Assembly: GCA_032821775.1 (NCBI GenBank)
Contig: JAVLRN010000007.1
Location: 930,001-994,000 of the forward strand
Reading direction: 5' to 3'
DNA length: 64,000 nt
DNA from: Sanguinoderma infundibulare
Taxonomy: Eukaryota; Basidiomycota; Agaricomycetes; Polyporales; Polyporaceae
Shown here: piece after piece, positions 13,320-25,100 of the stretch
How the letters are laid out: each line of letters opens with the position of its first letter
How positions within the stretch are numbered: position 1 is the first letter of the stretch
The notes under the pieces: generated by a model
What the model was told of the DNA's origin: nothing
The model's database searches: none
Seen by the model: only the letters and a program-made list of their open reading frames with translations
Translations under genes and position numbers: made by a program

Positions 13320-15677
13320 CGTCGTGATCCTTACTGTCGTCGTGGGGTAGGTGCAAGAGGGGGCGTGTGAGCGATTGGTTGCTTGCAGCCTGCGAGATCA
13401 CCGTGCGATGGGAAGCAAGGAAGTCAGGACGTTTTGAGCCAGGATTCGAGTCAACGGAGTTGCTGACGTTCTAGACACCGCCTGGCCGCCCACGGCCGGG
13501 CGTAGAAAGGTGCTGTCAGGATACCCATGAACACCCGGAGGGGACCATGGGATGACTGGCTGGGGTGCGGTGCGTCACGAGTGGGCCCTTCGAATGGGCG
13601 ACAGCGAGCGGGACGTCGTGGCTCGCAGTATTCCCATGCTATCGCCGAGCGTGTCTCCTGGTATTCGGCGTCATTGCCTCGACGTCATGGGACTGATGGC
13701 CTTCAGAATCAAGGCGATAACATACCGACTGTCGGGCAGCGATGATCTCAAAGCGAAACAACATACAACGCGACACAAGGTCGGCGGATGTTCTGTGGGC
13801 GGAAGAGCGGCCCTTGTCGCCCCGATTTGCGGCCCGCCTCTTCTCCCACTCTAAAGGCGACCCCTTCCGAAGACTTTGCGCGGAACTTGATATGGAACGC
13901 TAGCTACACCTCGCTTCTCTGATATAATCTTGCAAAGTTCTTGTCTCTACGCGGCTAGAATCATCCTAGGGTCACGAGCAACCGTCGACTTTGTGTTCTG
14001 TCACGACACCACACACAGGCTGTCGAAGTTGTCACGAAGGGCTCGAAGGGCTCGAAGTGGCGCAGTGATGTCAGACCCTGCATGCGCCAGGAAGGCATCC
14101 ATTGGACACCTTCATCCGTTCAGTAACGCCTGCGCGACCCCGCTTTCAAATGGGAGCTTATCAATGTATGGCGCCCTCGTCCGACCCCCGTGTCACGTAA
14201 CTGATGTCCTCTGCAACTTAATCCAGTCAGGAACAAATATCCCCGGAGGCACTGTCAAGACTGCCTGACCATTCAGATTCCTTCTTGCGAATCCCGGGGA
14301 GAAGCTTTCCTACCATGGAACTCGAACTTGCGCCGGACTCGGACAGTTGCGGTTGTGCGCCCGTATCTGTGGATCTGCCGGTGTTGTGTCTGGAGCCCGT
14401 GTATTTGGATTCAGCGACGTCTTTGGAACCCATATGCATGTTAACGTGCCTGTATGTCATCCCTTTTCCACAGAGGGCATGACATATAGTGATGGGGGCA
14501 AATGACACTGTCGGCAGGCAAGGGGTCGACATTGTTATCTGCCTGAGAGAGAAGACATGGCATGGGCAGACGAACGTATAGTCACAACGGCCGCACGGAG
14601 GCGATTGTGTGGAATCCTTATACGGGACGACGCCCGCTCCTATTCAACCTGTGAGAAGGAATGCGGTGTCAGTGGACAGCCCAGAGCGAAGAAAACCACG
14701 CACGAGATGCGATACTCGCAAGAAGGACAACTTCGTGAGCGCAATGTTGCAACGCTGCGTCGGTGCTTCCTTTCGAACGGAGAAAGACACCGAAGCTATG
14801 CATCATGCGTCGTGATCCGGCAGAGGTCGGATGGCGGCGTTAAGAGTGGCTAAGTGAAAGTTACCGAGATGGTCCCGAGTGCCAAATCGGGCGATCGCCG
14901 GAATGTGCCGATCGTAGGATCTTTATCAGTCTCCCTTCCCTTCCCCCGACAAAACACTCACCGGAACAAGTGACAGTGGTCCAGTCTCTGGCACAAGGAT
15001 ATTATTTCAGTATTAAAGTGGAGGTCTATAACCGCATCATTTATTCCTGAATCGTTCGAGCAACCATCCTCACAGGCTCATGGCACGAGTGCCCGCCGCT
15101 AACGCGCTCCCACACCCGGTGGGGGACCACTCCTCGACCAGTCGGCGCATGTAGGGACAGCCAGTGAGTACTTTGTCTTGTTTTGTTCAAGCACTCACCT
15201 CTTTTGGACCCCAGAAGTCATGGGGTATTTACAAGGTTCAGGAACCATCGTTCCTCCATGGGGCACCCTTGGACGTCTCGTAAGATCGAATCAACTACCC
15301 GGGTGGCACTGGGCAGTGGCAACCCTCCCGGAGCTTCGTGCCGGGGAGTATGCGTCTAGATCGCCATGGCTGTGGCCTGACCTGCCTCCGTCGAAGACTG
15401 CGGTATCTCGCTTCCTCCTCCCTGCAGAGCAAGTGCGTTGCCCAAATAAAGTCGTGACTTACGTCCTTCGTCAGTTGTTCTCAGGTTTCCGACAAATGTG
15501 CATCATTGGTTTTTTGTTTTTGGATAGCGCGATCGTGCACTGGATGAAACAAACAGACATATGCCCTCTACGTATTAAAGACACAGTCGCATCTGCGATG
15601 CCCCCAGCCTCCCCCGACATACCCCGGTCGCTTACACGTACAACCGTTCAGTAGTTGCAATTCCTCCCCATCCATCG
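13320..15677. other. Gene-poor stretch, 2.4 kb
   Basis: Open frames here are short, lack family similarity that I recognise, and overlap on both strands in the way expected of non-coding DNA. No repeat arms, tRNA or low-complexity tract stood out. It contains the promoter of the flavoenzyme gene on the left side. Confidence 0.5.
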
Positions 15678-16094
15678 ATGCCCCCAATTTACACCAACGC
15701 TGGAGACCCTGCCTGCAGCGGGTCATACATCATGCCGACCCTCATTTCCGCGATCCTTGTGGGCGCATGTGAGTAGCGTTGTTATATTTATGTCCTCTCT
15801 CGGCACTGATTCGCGTTACATTTTTTCCTTTCTTTTATTTCAGGCGCTTTGTGTCTTCTATTCGCATGTCTCCTTGCGCTACCAGGTTCATCGAACCGTG
15901 GACACGTGGTGGCAGGTCCTTCACACGCACGCACGCCTTACTCTCGCCACGCTCCTACCGCCACGATCTACCGTGCTGTCCCACGGCCGGTCGAAGCTAC
16001 GCAGAAGCCGAACGCGAATGCAGGAAGCTTTACGACATCACGGTCTCGGCGGCAGTGCGGGACAGTCTTACTTGACCCTGCGGAGGCCATGTGA
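15678..16094 (+). CDS. Small single-pass membrane or secreted protein, two exons
   Basis: I do not recognise this protein. Exons 15678-15768 and 15844-16094 are joined across a textbook 75-nt intron (GTGAGT ... pyrimidine tract ... TTTCAG) and give 113 residues. After 18 short polar residues comes a strongly hydrophobic segment that crosses the splice junction (LISAILVGACALCLLFACL). A basic, Thr/Ser/Pro-rich tail then runs to a stop at 16092-16094. The hydrophobic core is too long for a cleaved signal alone, so a membrane anchor is more likely. A downstream in-frame ATG at 15732 would remove the polar lead. The coherent intron and helix are the evidence for a real gene; no homologue is claimed. 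Confidence 0.45.
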
Positions 16095-16434
16095 GAGTTG
16101 CTTTACCTCTCAGTCATGATGTAAGTTCCTGTTTCCTTGCGGGAGCGGATTCCCTGAGCAGATCTGACAATCATGGGGGCTAGTACAGGGCAGGGTAGAC
16201 TAGTACCCGACAACACCGCGTGCTTTTCATCTCTTCCCATTTAATCCATAGGCTGTGTGATGCGCCTGTACCGTATTATCACCACCGTTTCTGTTCCTTC
16301 CGAATGCGTCCCTGTATTCCTGCTTTGAGTATTTTGGTTAAATCGTGAACATGTGTTGTAGAACTCTTCAAATACGTGCCTTGTCCGTGTTCATGCATCC
16401 GCGATAGGCCCCACATTTCGGATCTTCCAATCGT
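16095..16434. other. Intergenic 340 bases
   Basis: No supported gene, RNA or repeat. It lies between the small-protein gene and the 3' end of CMD copy 1. Confidence 0.5.
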
Positions 16435-17091
16435 TCATGTCGGAACGGGGCATGGCACGCTGGCACGGTCATCCACGTCGAGCGCGACCAGGAAGCGGCT
16501 GACCATGTTGTACGTTGCGCACGTAGCAACCGCCTCCACCATCTTGCGGTTCGAGGCCGCCTCGTCGTCCCCCTTCTCGATAAAGGCGCGCCGGAGGGCG
16601 TTGAACTCCTCGTCCTTCACCTGGACGTTGACAGTCATGCTGTCCGCTAGCTCGAGCGCTGCAGCTTGAATGGGGGAGAGCTGGCCAGGCCCACTGGCGG
16701 CGAAGTCGCCAGCTTGAATGCGAGCGAGCTGGTCGGTCGTCACGCCTGCCGCTCGCGCGACGGGCTCGTGCGCAACCCATTCGAAGGATGCCCGGTTGAG
16801 AGCGGCGATACGGAGGATCTGGACAAGGCTATCGTAAGCGCGACTTGGATGCGGTGTCAAACCTTGTAGCGGATGCGGCTGTCATGCGCCTACCATGATC
16901 TCCCTGAGGTCGTCTTCCAGCGTGCTCTGCGTGCGGACCGCACCAAGCAGCTTCGACCAACCCTCGGCAATGGGCGGCGCATTGAGGAGCATGGTGTCGA
17001 GGGGCAATAGGCCTCGAGCCCCTCGCCGTGCACGGATCTCGTCCGCGATTGGGTCCGATGTGTCTTTGGGTACGTATGGAACACGCGGCAT
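16435..17091 (-). CDS. Carboxymuconolactone-decarboxylase-like protein, copy 1
   Basis: Two exons (16894-17091 and 16435-16818) give 193 residues. The protein begins MPRVPYVPKD, followed by the family segment ARGLLPLDTMLLNAPPIAEG and, in exon 2, an all-helical core with NRASFEWVAHEPVARAAGV and CATYNMVSRFLVALDV. This is the AhpD/CMD fold (PF02627-like). Bacterial relatives decarboxylate gamma-carboxymuconolactone or act as peroxidase partners; the fungal paralogues are mostly unassigned, so no reaction is claimed. A single cysteine sits in the core rather than the AhpD CxxC pair. Copies 2 and 3 lie at 48231-48890 and 51598-52280 with the same intron position. Confidence 0.8.
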
Positions 17092-17689
17092 CGGATGACG
17101 TATCGGCTGGTTGCGGTTGAGAAGGACCGACGGGGAAAGTTAGAACTGATAGGGCACTGGCAGCCTGAATGGGAGTTCAGAACAGTAAGAGAACTTTGTT
17201 CGGCTGTCCGGGTGTAGCAGCGTTACCTAGTGTACCCGGCATTGCAGATCTCGTGAGGCATTAGTAAAGTTTTGGGGTGCTTGATGACTCACCGACTGAA
17301 GCAAAGGGAAGGAATATCATTGGCACGTGGTACGTGGGGGACGCTAAAACTACATTCCGGGAGGCAAAAGCGTATAGTCGTCGTACTGTGGCTAGTAGCA
17401 CTGGTTAACCCAGGTTTGCAAGGTTCTGTTTGTCTAGTACTACTACCGTTCCGTCGACCTCCAGGACTGAAGCGATTCTTGCTCTCGTAACATCTGCAAA
17501 GCTTCTTAATTAGCATGCATATAAAAGACGTCAGTGTCGCTTTCCATCTCACCAAAGATTTGCGTACGGATGCGTCGGTGCCGGTGCTTGCATTTCAGTC
17601 AGTCCCACGACGCCATGGTGCAAGACCAAACTCACAAGATCGGCTATCACGGGGCACTGGCGTCGATCGTGATAATGCAATGGAATGGA
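17092..17689. other. Intergenic, promoter side of CMD copy 1
   Basis: No supported gene or RNA was found in these 598 bases. Confidence 0.5.
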
Positions 17690-17935
17690 ATCGCGGGCCC
17701 CTCGGGTTCATGAGAGCTAGGGCCCTCTCAGTTGAGCTGAGTTGATCTGAATGAACATGCATTGATGAGACCGGGATTCGAACCCAAGCCCATTCGGGCC
17801 TGCTGACATAAGGCTCCTTCTGTCTGTGACTGGGCCAACGTTTCCATGATGGCATCAGCGTTGCGGTCCACCTATTCAGCGTACCTAGCTAGTACATGCG
17901 GGTCTCAACTAGGTGAGTACGTTGTTCACTCCTTG
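17690..17935 (-). repeat. tRNA-derived SINE-like element, copy A
   Basis: On the minus strand the element carries a perfect RNA polymerase III B box (GGTTCGAATCC) at about 17767-17778 and an A-box-like TGGCCCAGT about 55 bases before it. It shares with copy B (26840-27115) a 5' segment around ACGTACTCACCTAGTTG and a 3' part with TCATGTTCATTCAG followed by AGGGCCCT. No acceptor stem pairs, so it is not a functional tRNA gene. Copy divergence suggests an old family. Confidence 0.55.
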
Positions 17936-18703
17936 TACTATCTTTACTGGCAGTTCAGGAAGAGGGCTCGCGCTTTCAAAGCGGCAGCTTGAACGCTCCG
18001 AGGCTAGGGCGAACTGTCCTCTTTTTTGGCTTTATGCTGACGTCTTTTTCTTTCATAGTCACTGATTTAACTAGCAATGTTTATCTGCACGATTGAACTA
18101 CAGCCTGAGTACTGAGTTCCGACCATCCGATCAGCGATAACTTACCTGGCGGGTGCTCAAGCGCTCAACCTTGAGCTTGCTTCTGTTGATATATTGCTAA
18201 TGCAACTACTCGAGTCGATAGAGATCTGCGATTGCGTTGTTCCCGTCGTTCGCCTGCCCAATGGTTGAGCAGAAGGCATACGCGCCACTTCGCTCGCTCA
18301 CAGGCACGTCATTCGCTCTTGCCAAGGCTCCTGCTTACCGCCAGTGCTCGGCAAGCACTGGTCAGGATCGAACAGGCTGCAACAGTCAAACACGAAACGT
18401 TGCTCAGTTTGGGCGACTTCGAGTCGCACGCAGTGTCGCCGTGCCGACGATCTACATCCATGCTCCACTTGTCGTCGATTTCAGGCTTTCCTGATCATTC
18501 TGTTGCAACTCACATCGAGCCAGAGGCAACTTCATGTCAGTCTTGTGCCCTCGCATCCGAGTTAGCGTCATTCTTCCCTGGCGAGGTTCCGATCTTCGCC
18601 TCCCACGCATGCGATGAGGTCCTTTCGGCGGGGAAGGTGCAAAGCACAGCGCCTTCCTTCGCGTCAGCGACCGCTACCACAGTGCTCCTCTGGACCGGAC
18701 GCC

Positions 18704-18714
18704 AACATAAATAT
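18704..18714 (+). promoter_or_regulatory. TATA-like box of carboxylesterase copy 1
   Basis: ACATAAATATC lies about 95 bases upstream of the start codon at 18804. The corresponding site in copy 2 reads ACATAAGTATC at about 44287. It is the only AT-rich box in this position. Confidence 0.35.
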
Positions 18715-18803
18715 CCCCCATGGATTGGCCGGACATCTCTCAGAGGCCCTCCAACACTTCACGGGTCTGCCTCTAGGCCCCAAACACCGCTCCTTACCTC
18801 TCT

Positions 18804-21199
18804 ATGCTCGTCGCTCGTTTCTACACATTCTCTATCGTAGTCGGGGCTGCGCTCGCCGCTCCAGCGACGAAGCGTGCACCCCCCTCGGTCAAGCTCGATG
18901 ACGCGACCTTCGTAGGCACGTCGGATTTGCTTGGCCGAGTCAACAAGTTTTTGGGTATACCTTTTGCCAAGCCGCCGTATGTCGTCCTTGCGTCGCTGTT
19001 CCGTTCAGTCAACACAACTGATTCCGTGTCTTGCAAGACTGGAGACCTCCGCTTCAACTTGCCTGTCATGGTCGATCGTTACAACGGTACCCACACAGTC
19101 ACCGCATACGGGCCTGCTTGTCCCCAACAGGCCATCACCATTCCTTTCCTGGAGGGCTTGGCCAAAGGAGCCGCCGATTTCATCGCCAATGGGATCTATC
19201 AAGTCATTACTCAGTCGGCTGAAGACTGTGAGCTGAATGGTTTTTTCGCGTAGCGTTTCGACCTCTTTGGCGCTGACTGTGACGAACTCGAAGGTCTCTC
19301 TATCAACGTAGTCGCCCCCGCGGGTGCGAAGCCCGGCGCGAATTTGCCGGTCGCAGTGGTGAGTACTTGATGATTTTGACATGTTTATATCGTCGTTTTA
19401 AACAGGCTCGTGCCGGAACAGTGGATCTACGGAGGTACGTCTCAGGAGTGGGAGACCGTTCTTGTAACTAACGTCACCCGAAGGTGGTTTTGAGCTGGGT
19501 GGGACAAACACGTCGGTTCTCTTTCTCACCGAACTAAACTCGTGGCTGACAATGCTGTCAGATATGACGGAGGTGTGATCGTCCAGCGTTCGATCGAGCT
19601 CGACGAGCCCGTGATCTACGTGAGCATGAACTACCGGTGAGACGCTGCGCTGATGTTCGACTACTGTCCATGCTAATTATCGTTTCAGAGTATCTGGTAA
19701 GACGGCGCAGGTGTAAGGGGAAACTGCGTCTCTTCTGACAGTTGCTCAGCATACGGCTTCCTCGCGAGCAAAGAGGTCAAGCAGGCCGGAGTGGGCAACC
19801 TCGGGTTGCAAGACCGTCAGTGCTGTTCGCTTCCATGCGATCCAAAGCTACGACAGTCTCACATCTGCGTGCCACAGAGCGTCTCGCCCTTCGCTGGATC
19901 CAGAAGTACATCTCCGCGTTCGGAGGCGACCCCGCGAAGGTTACGATGTATGTCCGATATTGTGTCTCCCGTGTGTATGTACACTTGTTCACGCTTCTTC
20001 CTGCAGATGGGGCGAGAGCGCTGGTGCAATCTCTGTTGGGCTGCACCTCGTCACGAACGGAGGCAATACCGAAGGTCTGTTCCGCGGAGCGTTCATGCAG
20101 TCCGGGTCGCCAATTCCGGTCGGGGATATCAGCCACGGACAGGACTTGTACGATGGCATAGTCGCCGACACTGGCTGCTCTGGTGCCAAGGATACGCTGC
20201 AGTGCCTGCGGGAGGTCGACTTCGACACGCTCAAGGCGGCTGTTGACAAGACACCCAGTATTTTCTCTTACCAGGTCGGCCCTACTTCTTGCGAACGGAG
20301 CACAGGGTTAACCGATTGCCTTAGTCCCTCCGTTTGGCTTGGCTTCCGCGGGCCGATGGGGTCTTCTTGACGGCCCCTCAGCAGCAGCTTGTTCTGGACG
20401 GGAGCATTGCCAACGTCCCCTTCGTCACTGGCGTAAGTGGCCAGGTTTCCCTGAAACACGCTAGTCACCTTCTCTAACACTGTATCGGTCAGGACTGTGA
20501 TGATGAAGGGACCATCTTCTCGTTCGCAAACATCAACGTTACGTGAGCCTCTGAAACGCGCCTACTCTGCCATCATTGATCATGGACCCGACGAGACAGG
20601 ACTGAATCGGACCTGCGCGAGTACATCAGGGAGACCTACGCCCAAAACATCTCCGAGAGCGAGTTGGACCGGCTCCTGCAACTGTACCCGGCAGACATCA
20701 CCCAAGGGTCGCCGTTTAACACGAGCATCTTGAATGCGCTGACCCCGGAGTTCAAGCGGCTCGCAGCCATCCAAGGCGACTTGGTCTTCCAGGCACCCCG
20801 CCGGTTCTTCTTGGAGCACACCGCAAATAAGCAGCCTACGTGGTCATTCCGTACGTGTCCTGCATCTCGCGTAGTGTTGCCACCACCACCAACTGATTTC
20901 TGGATTGGTTTCCAGTCAGCAAGCGCTTGAAGGACCTCCCCGCGATCGGCTCCGCGCACGGCACGGACGTCGCGAACGTGTACGGTGGGGGTGACATGAC
21001 CGACTACCTCGTCAACTTCGTCAACAACCTCAACCCGAACGGTCGCACGGGCATCGAGTGGCCAGAGTACAAGCTCGACTCGCGCAAGTTGCTGACGTTC
21101 CAGGATAACCTGCTCTTCCCGCTCTCGATCACGGCCGACGACTACCGCATCGAGGCCATGAACCTCGTCACCAACCTTTCTCTCCGGTATCCGCTCTAG
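18804..21199 (+). CDS. Secreted type-B carboxylesterase/lipase, copy 1
   Basis: This is a secreted alpha/beta-hydrolase of the carboxylesterase B family (PF00135), hydrolysing carboxylic esters outside the cell. It starts with a signal peptide (MLVARFYTFSIVVGAALA) and a Lys-Arg site. Family landmarks in order are KFLGIPFAKPP, the oxyanion region YGGGFELGGTN, VIYVSMNYR, VGNLGLQDQ, the nucleophile motif WGESAGA, a DCDDEGT segment, and the His region IGSAHGTDVANVYGGG. About a dozen introns interrupt it, including an 8-nt microexon (19689-19696) between NYR and AYGFL. All joins followed by eye stay in frame, so the gene seems intact. Copy 2 at 44385-46775 is nearly identical. Confidence 0.88.
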
Positions 21200-21290
21200 C
21201 CCGTTTTCGACATGGAGGTCAAACCCGATGCTGTTCAGATTCATTGTTGTAATCCTTCTAGAATCAATATGTATCAGCTGTGTAATAATT

Positions 21291-21857
21291 TGAGCCAACT
21301 TGGGCACCTCAAGACAAGTGCTGACTCCTTCGGAGTTGTTGTCACGCAAGAACCCCCAAGTCTGCACATTGACCGACGCCGCGGCCCGGCTCCCCGGCTC
21401 GAGTGGTTCCCAGTCACTCACGCCGTCTTCTGCGACGATGATCAACTTCTGGCCATCGACTTTTCTCAATTTCTCAAGGAAATTGAAACGATTGGGGCTC
21501 AAGTGTAAGACAGAAGGAGGAATACACTGGTTGAGGGCACCTGAAGGAAGTTCGCACGGCCATCGTACCCAACTCGAGATGCCAGCGGGTCGGGCGTCTA
21601 TTGAAAATCGCGAACTCGCTCAGCTCTCTCTCATCTTACCCCCGATAGCCATGCATTTTTGTTTGCTCGACTCCTTTACTAGCACGAATTTTATGCAAGA
21701 GAAAAGCGTGCAACACGCAGCGGTCCGGCAGATATCGGTGCGCTGAGTTTGCTCGCTGCGCCCCCTTCAAATCCCCCTATGACGTCGACGGCATCCTGAC
21801 AGATCCTCCAGCTTTCCCATAACAAATTTGTAGGCTATATATCGGATCCTTCGACCT
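21291..21857. other. Intergenic, with a possible coding remnant on the minus strand
   Basis: Between the esterase and the CYP505 promoter, minus-strand 21310-21502 reads as an orderly protein-like stretch (FNFLEKLRKVDGQKLIIVAE, then SDWEPLEPGSRAAASVNVQT) and then decays. I do not recognise it. Nothing else is supported here. Confidence 0.35.
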
Positions 21858-22018
21858 CTGACGTGCAGTCCCCCTTCACGGACGTCCTTTCAACGTGCTA
21901 ATTGTCGTCGCGCGCGAAATCCAGAGGGGCGTGGCGTACGAACGTCCACGGAATTGGCGACGGGTATGGCGAATTACCGAGGCGTAGGAAGGGGGTGTCG
22001 TGTCAAGCTTTGCAGAAG
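21858..22018 (+). repeat. Upstream block shared with left CYP505 copy
   Basis: This is the counterpart of 1153-1323 on the same strand. It ends about 140 bases before the CYP505 start and may include upstream promoter elements. Confidence 0.6.
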
Positions 22019-22098
22019 ACCGGACGTCATGATCCAACCGAATCTTGATGGGTGGCGGGATCCTCTCGTATCCCCTGTCCGCCCATTGCCTCCGTCCC

Positions 22099-22105
22099 TA
22101 TATAA
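22099..22105 (+). promoter_or_regulatory. TATA box of CYP505
   Basis: TATATAA lies 52 bases upstream of the ATG at 22157. It is conserved in the left copy. Confidence 0.6.
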
Positions 22106-22156
22106 CGCACCTCGCTTTTCCCGTCGCCCGCTCATTCTACCTACGATTCCAACGTC

Positions 22157-25100
22157 ATGACCACCCCTATCCCCAGTCCTCCGGCCGTGCCGTTCTTCGG
22201 GCACATTCACACCTTGGACAAAGAGCTACCCACCAAGTCAGTCCACCTCCTTGCTCAGCAGTATGGCGAGATCTTCCAGCTCACTATGTTCGGTACGTTT
22301 TGTATCGCTTCTTGACTGCATACATACGCGGACTGACCTCGGCGCATGTAGGGGAAAAGAAAGTCTGGATCAACACGCAGGAACTGGTGAACGAGGTGTC
22401 CGACGACAAACGGTTCCCCAAGAAGGTTACCGCAAACCTCAACGAAGTGCGCAACGGCATCGGCGACGGCCTGTTCACTGTGGGCAAGCCATGCTGTTCA
22501 ACTGACTTCGTGTTAACGATCACGTCTCAACGCCCAGGCTCACGTACCGGAAGAAAGAAACTGGGGCATTGCGCGTACGTAATCCCTCCAACGTGTACAA
22601 CGAACGCGATGTTCAGGATCTGACTCTCTCCGCGGATCGCAGATCGCCTGCTCATGCCGTGTTTCGGGCCAACCGCCATCCGCAACATGTTTGACGATAT
22701 GATGGACGTTATCCACCAGTTGGTCTTGAAGTGGGAGCGGTGAGTGGATGCTGGGGCTGGTGCATGCAGCGACCCTTTTTGATATTTGGGATTCTCTTCC
22801 TCCCTCGTTTGGCAGCTTCGGACCGCGTGACAAAATCGACCCGTCTAAGGACTTCACGAAGCTCACCTTAGACGCTATCGCTCTGTGCGCCATGTCATAC
22901 CGGTCAGCACTTCTCAGCTCCATATCGGCGGTCAGGAACTGACCAGCAGCGCTTCTTTCATCAATCGCGCAGTCTGAATTCCTTCTATCGGGTGGGTTCC
23001 CTGCACGATAACCAGCGGTGGTGTGACCGCTAACAATTGGTAAAGGAGGAACCGCATCCGTTCGCGACCGCGATGTCCGACTTCCTGATCGAGAGTGGAC
23101 GCCGTGCGTCGCGCCCGTCGCTTGTCCAAGCGATGATGAGCGGAACGAACGCGAAGTACGAGGAGGACATACGCACGCTCGGTGCGCTCGTGGAAGAAAG
23201 TAAGACATAGATGGATACCAGTGCTTAATGCTCACTAATTCGATGGCTGGTTTATCCCACCAGTCTTGCAAGACCACAAGGCTCACCCTCCGGAGAAGAC
23301 CGACCTTGTGCAAGTCATGTTGACCGGGCGCGACAAGGAGACCGGTCTCGGCCTTTCCGACCAGAACATCAAGTACAACGTGCGTACTTAGTAGTCTCAT
23401 ATAAAACATGTGTCACGGCTATGCTGACAGCAATATGCAGCTCCTAACCTTCCTCATCGCTGGTGTGTGTTCTCGGACGTACTTACATGCATGAAGTGCT
23501 GACGCCTCCATTCTACCAAGGTCATGAAACGACTTCCGGTTAGCCACACGAGCTTCCATAATCCCAAGGAGTCGATCTAACGTCATGTAGGAATGCTTAC
23601 ATTCGCCACGTACTTCCTCGTCAAGAACCCCGAGGCCAACCGCAAGCTCCGGGAAGAGATCGACACCAAGATCGGAGATCGCCCGATGACTGTGCAGGAT
23701 GTTGGCAAGCTGCCCTACCTTCTCGGTCAGTGTGCTGTTCGCCTCTGCCGGAATCGTCCCGGATTCTAACCGTTGTCGTTTAGCTGTCATGCGCGAGACG
23801 CTTCGCCTGGGCCCCACTGCGCCCCAACGAACGACTGGAGCGGCCGAGAACACAGTCATTGGTGGGAAGTACGCCATCGAGAAGGGCACGCCGGTGATTG
23901 TGAACATATACAGTATGCATCGGGACCCGAAGGTATGGGGAGAGGATGTGCGTGGTAATCTGTTTTGTGTTTGCGTCAAACTATTAACATACAGATTATA
24001 GCCCGACCAGTTCCGACCTGAGCGCATGCTCGATGGTAAATTCGAGGCACTGCCGGTTAGTCGCCCCCATGTTACTAACCGTACTAGTCTAACTTAGCCG
24101 CCACTTAGCCCAACGCATGGCAACCTTTCGGCTATGGCATGCGTGGCTGTATCGTGAGTGGCGTTGAAGCCCTCTGTGTTGGTTGTCGGCTCACTGAGCT
24201 ACCTTATAGGGTCGCCCCTTCGCGTGGCAAGAGGCGCAGATTGTGCTCGCCACCATCATCCAGCGGTTCGACCTCGTCATGGACGACCCGTCGTACGAGC
24301 TCGAGCTTAAGCAGACGCTCACCATCAAGCCCCGCAACTTCCTCATCCACGCCTTGCCCCGCAAGGACAAGCCCCGCCTGCTTGCCTTCCCGTCGGCGAC
24401 GCTTACGCCCGCTGGTCCCGCGGCTGCCGCGGGCCCGCATACCACGGTGACCGCGGACGCGTCGAAGTTGCAGCAGATGTACATCCTTTACGGATCGAAC
24501 ACCGGCAACTCGGAGTCCTTCGCACAACGTCTGGCTTCCCAAGCGCCTGCACACGGTATGCACTAGTTACGCCCCTCCTGCACTTCACCTCCAACTCATC
24601 CCTGACTGGTAGGCTTCCGCGCCTCAATCGGCACGCTCGACTCCATCACCGCCAACCTGCCCAAGGGCGGGCCGATCCTGATCGTGACTTCGTCGTTCGA
24701 GGGCCAGCCGGCGGACAATGCCGCGCACTTCGTCTCCTGGCTCGAGAACGTCCAGGACGCGGGCGCGTTCGCAGACGTCAGGTTCGCCGTGTTCGGGTGC
24801 GGGAACCGCGACTGGGTGAACACGTACCAGCGCATCCCGCGGCTTGTCGACGACCGGCTCGCATCGCACGGAGCGAAGCGCCTCGTCGAGCGTGGGGAGG
24901 GCGACGCGGGTGGGGCGGAGTTCTTTGACTCGTTTGATGCGTGGGAGAAGGGCTTGTGGGAGAAGCTGACGACCGTGAGTTGTGTTGATTGATTTGTTCT
25001 CTTCTGTTCTCAACTATATTGTCTTGCAGGAGTACGCCACGACCGCAAGCAAGGAGGCTGCAGGCATCAATGTTCAGACCGTCTCGGCTGGGACGGCGCG

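Larger units (their letters stand above)
18220..21290 (+). repeat. Segmental duplication unit 1 (matches 43840-46870)
   Basis: About 3.1 kb containing carboxylesterase copy 1 plus some 550 bases of upstream sequence is repeated at 43840-46870 in the same orientation. Coding exons are nearly identical; the far upstream part has drifted and carries indels. The copies are about 25 kb apart, with CYP505, the retrotransposon and the foldback element between them. Confidence 0.85.

Noticed and set aside
15178..15654. A 158-codon plus-strand frame before the small membrane protein
   Set aside because: No family features or splice structure; composition like the surrounding non-coding DNA.
17760..17850. 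Functional tRNA genes at 17.8, 26.9 and 43.4 kb
   Set aside because: B boxes are good, but the acceptor stems do not pair and the D-arms are degenerate. They fit tRNA-derived repeats.
20636..21502. A 288-codon minus-strand open frame over carboxylesterase 1
   Set aside because: It is mainly the complement of well-supported esterase exons. Only the first ~60 codons outside the gene looked protein-like and are reported separately.
22540..23409. A 289-codon minus-strand frame across CYP505
   Set aside because: It crosses exons and introns of the intact P450 and has no recognisable domain; a GC-rich shadow.
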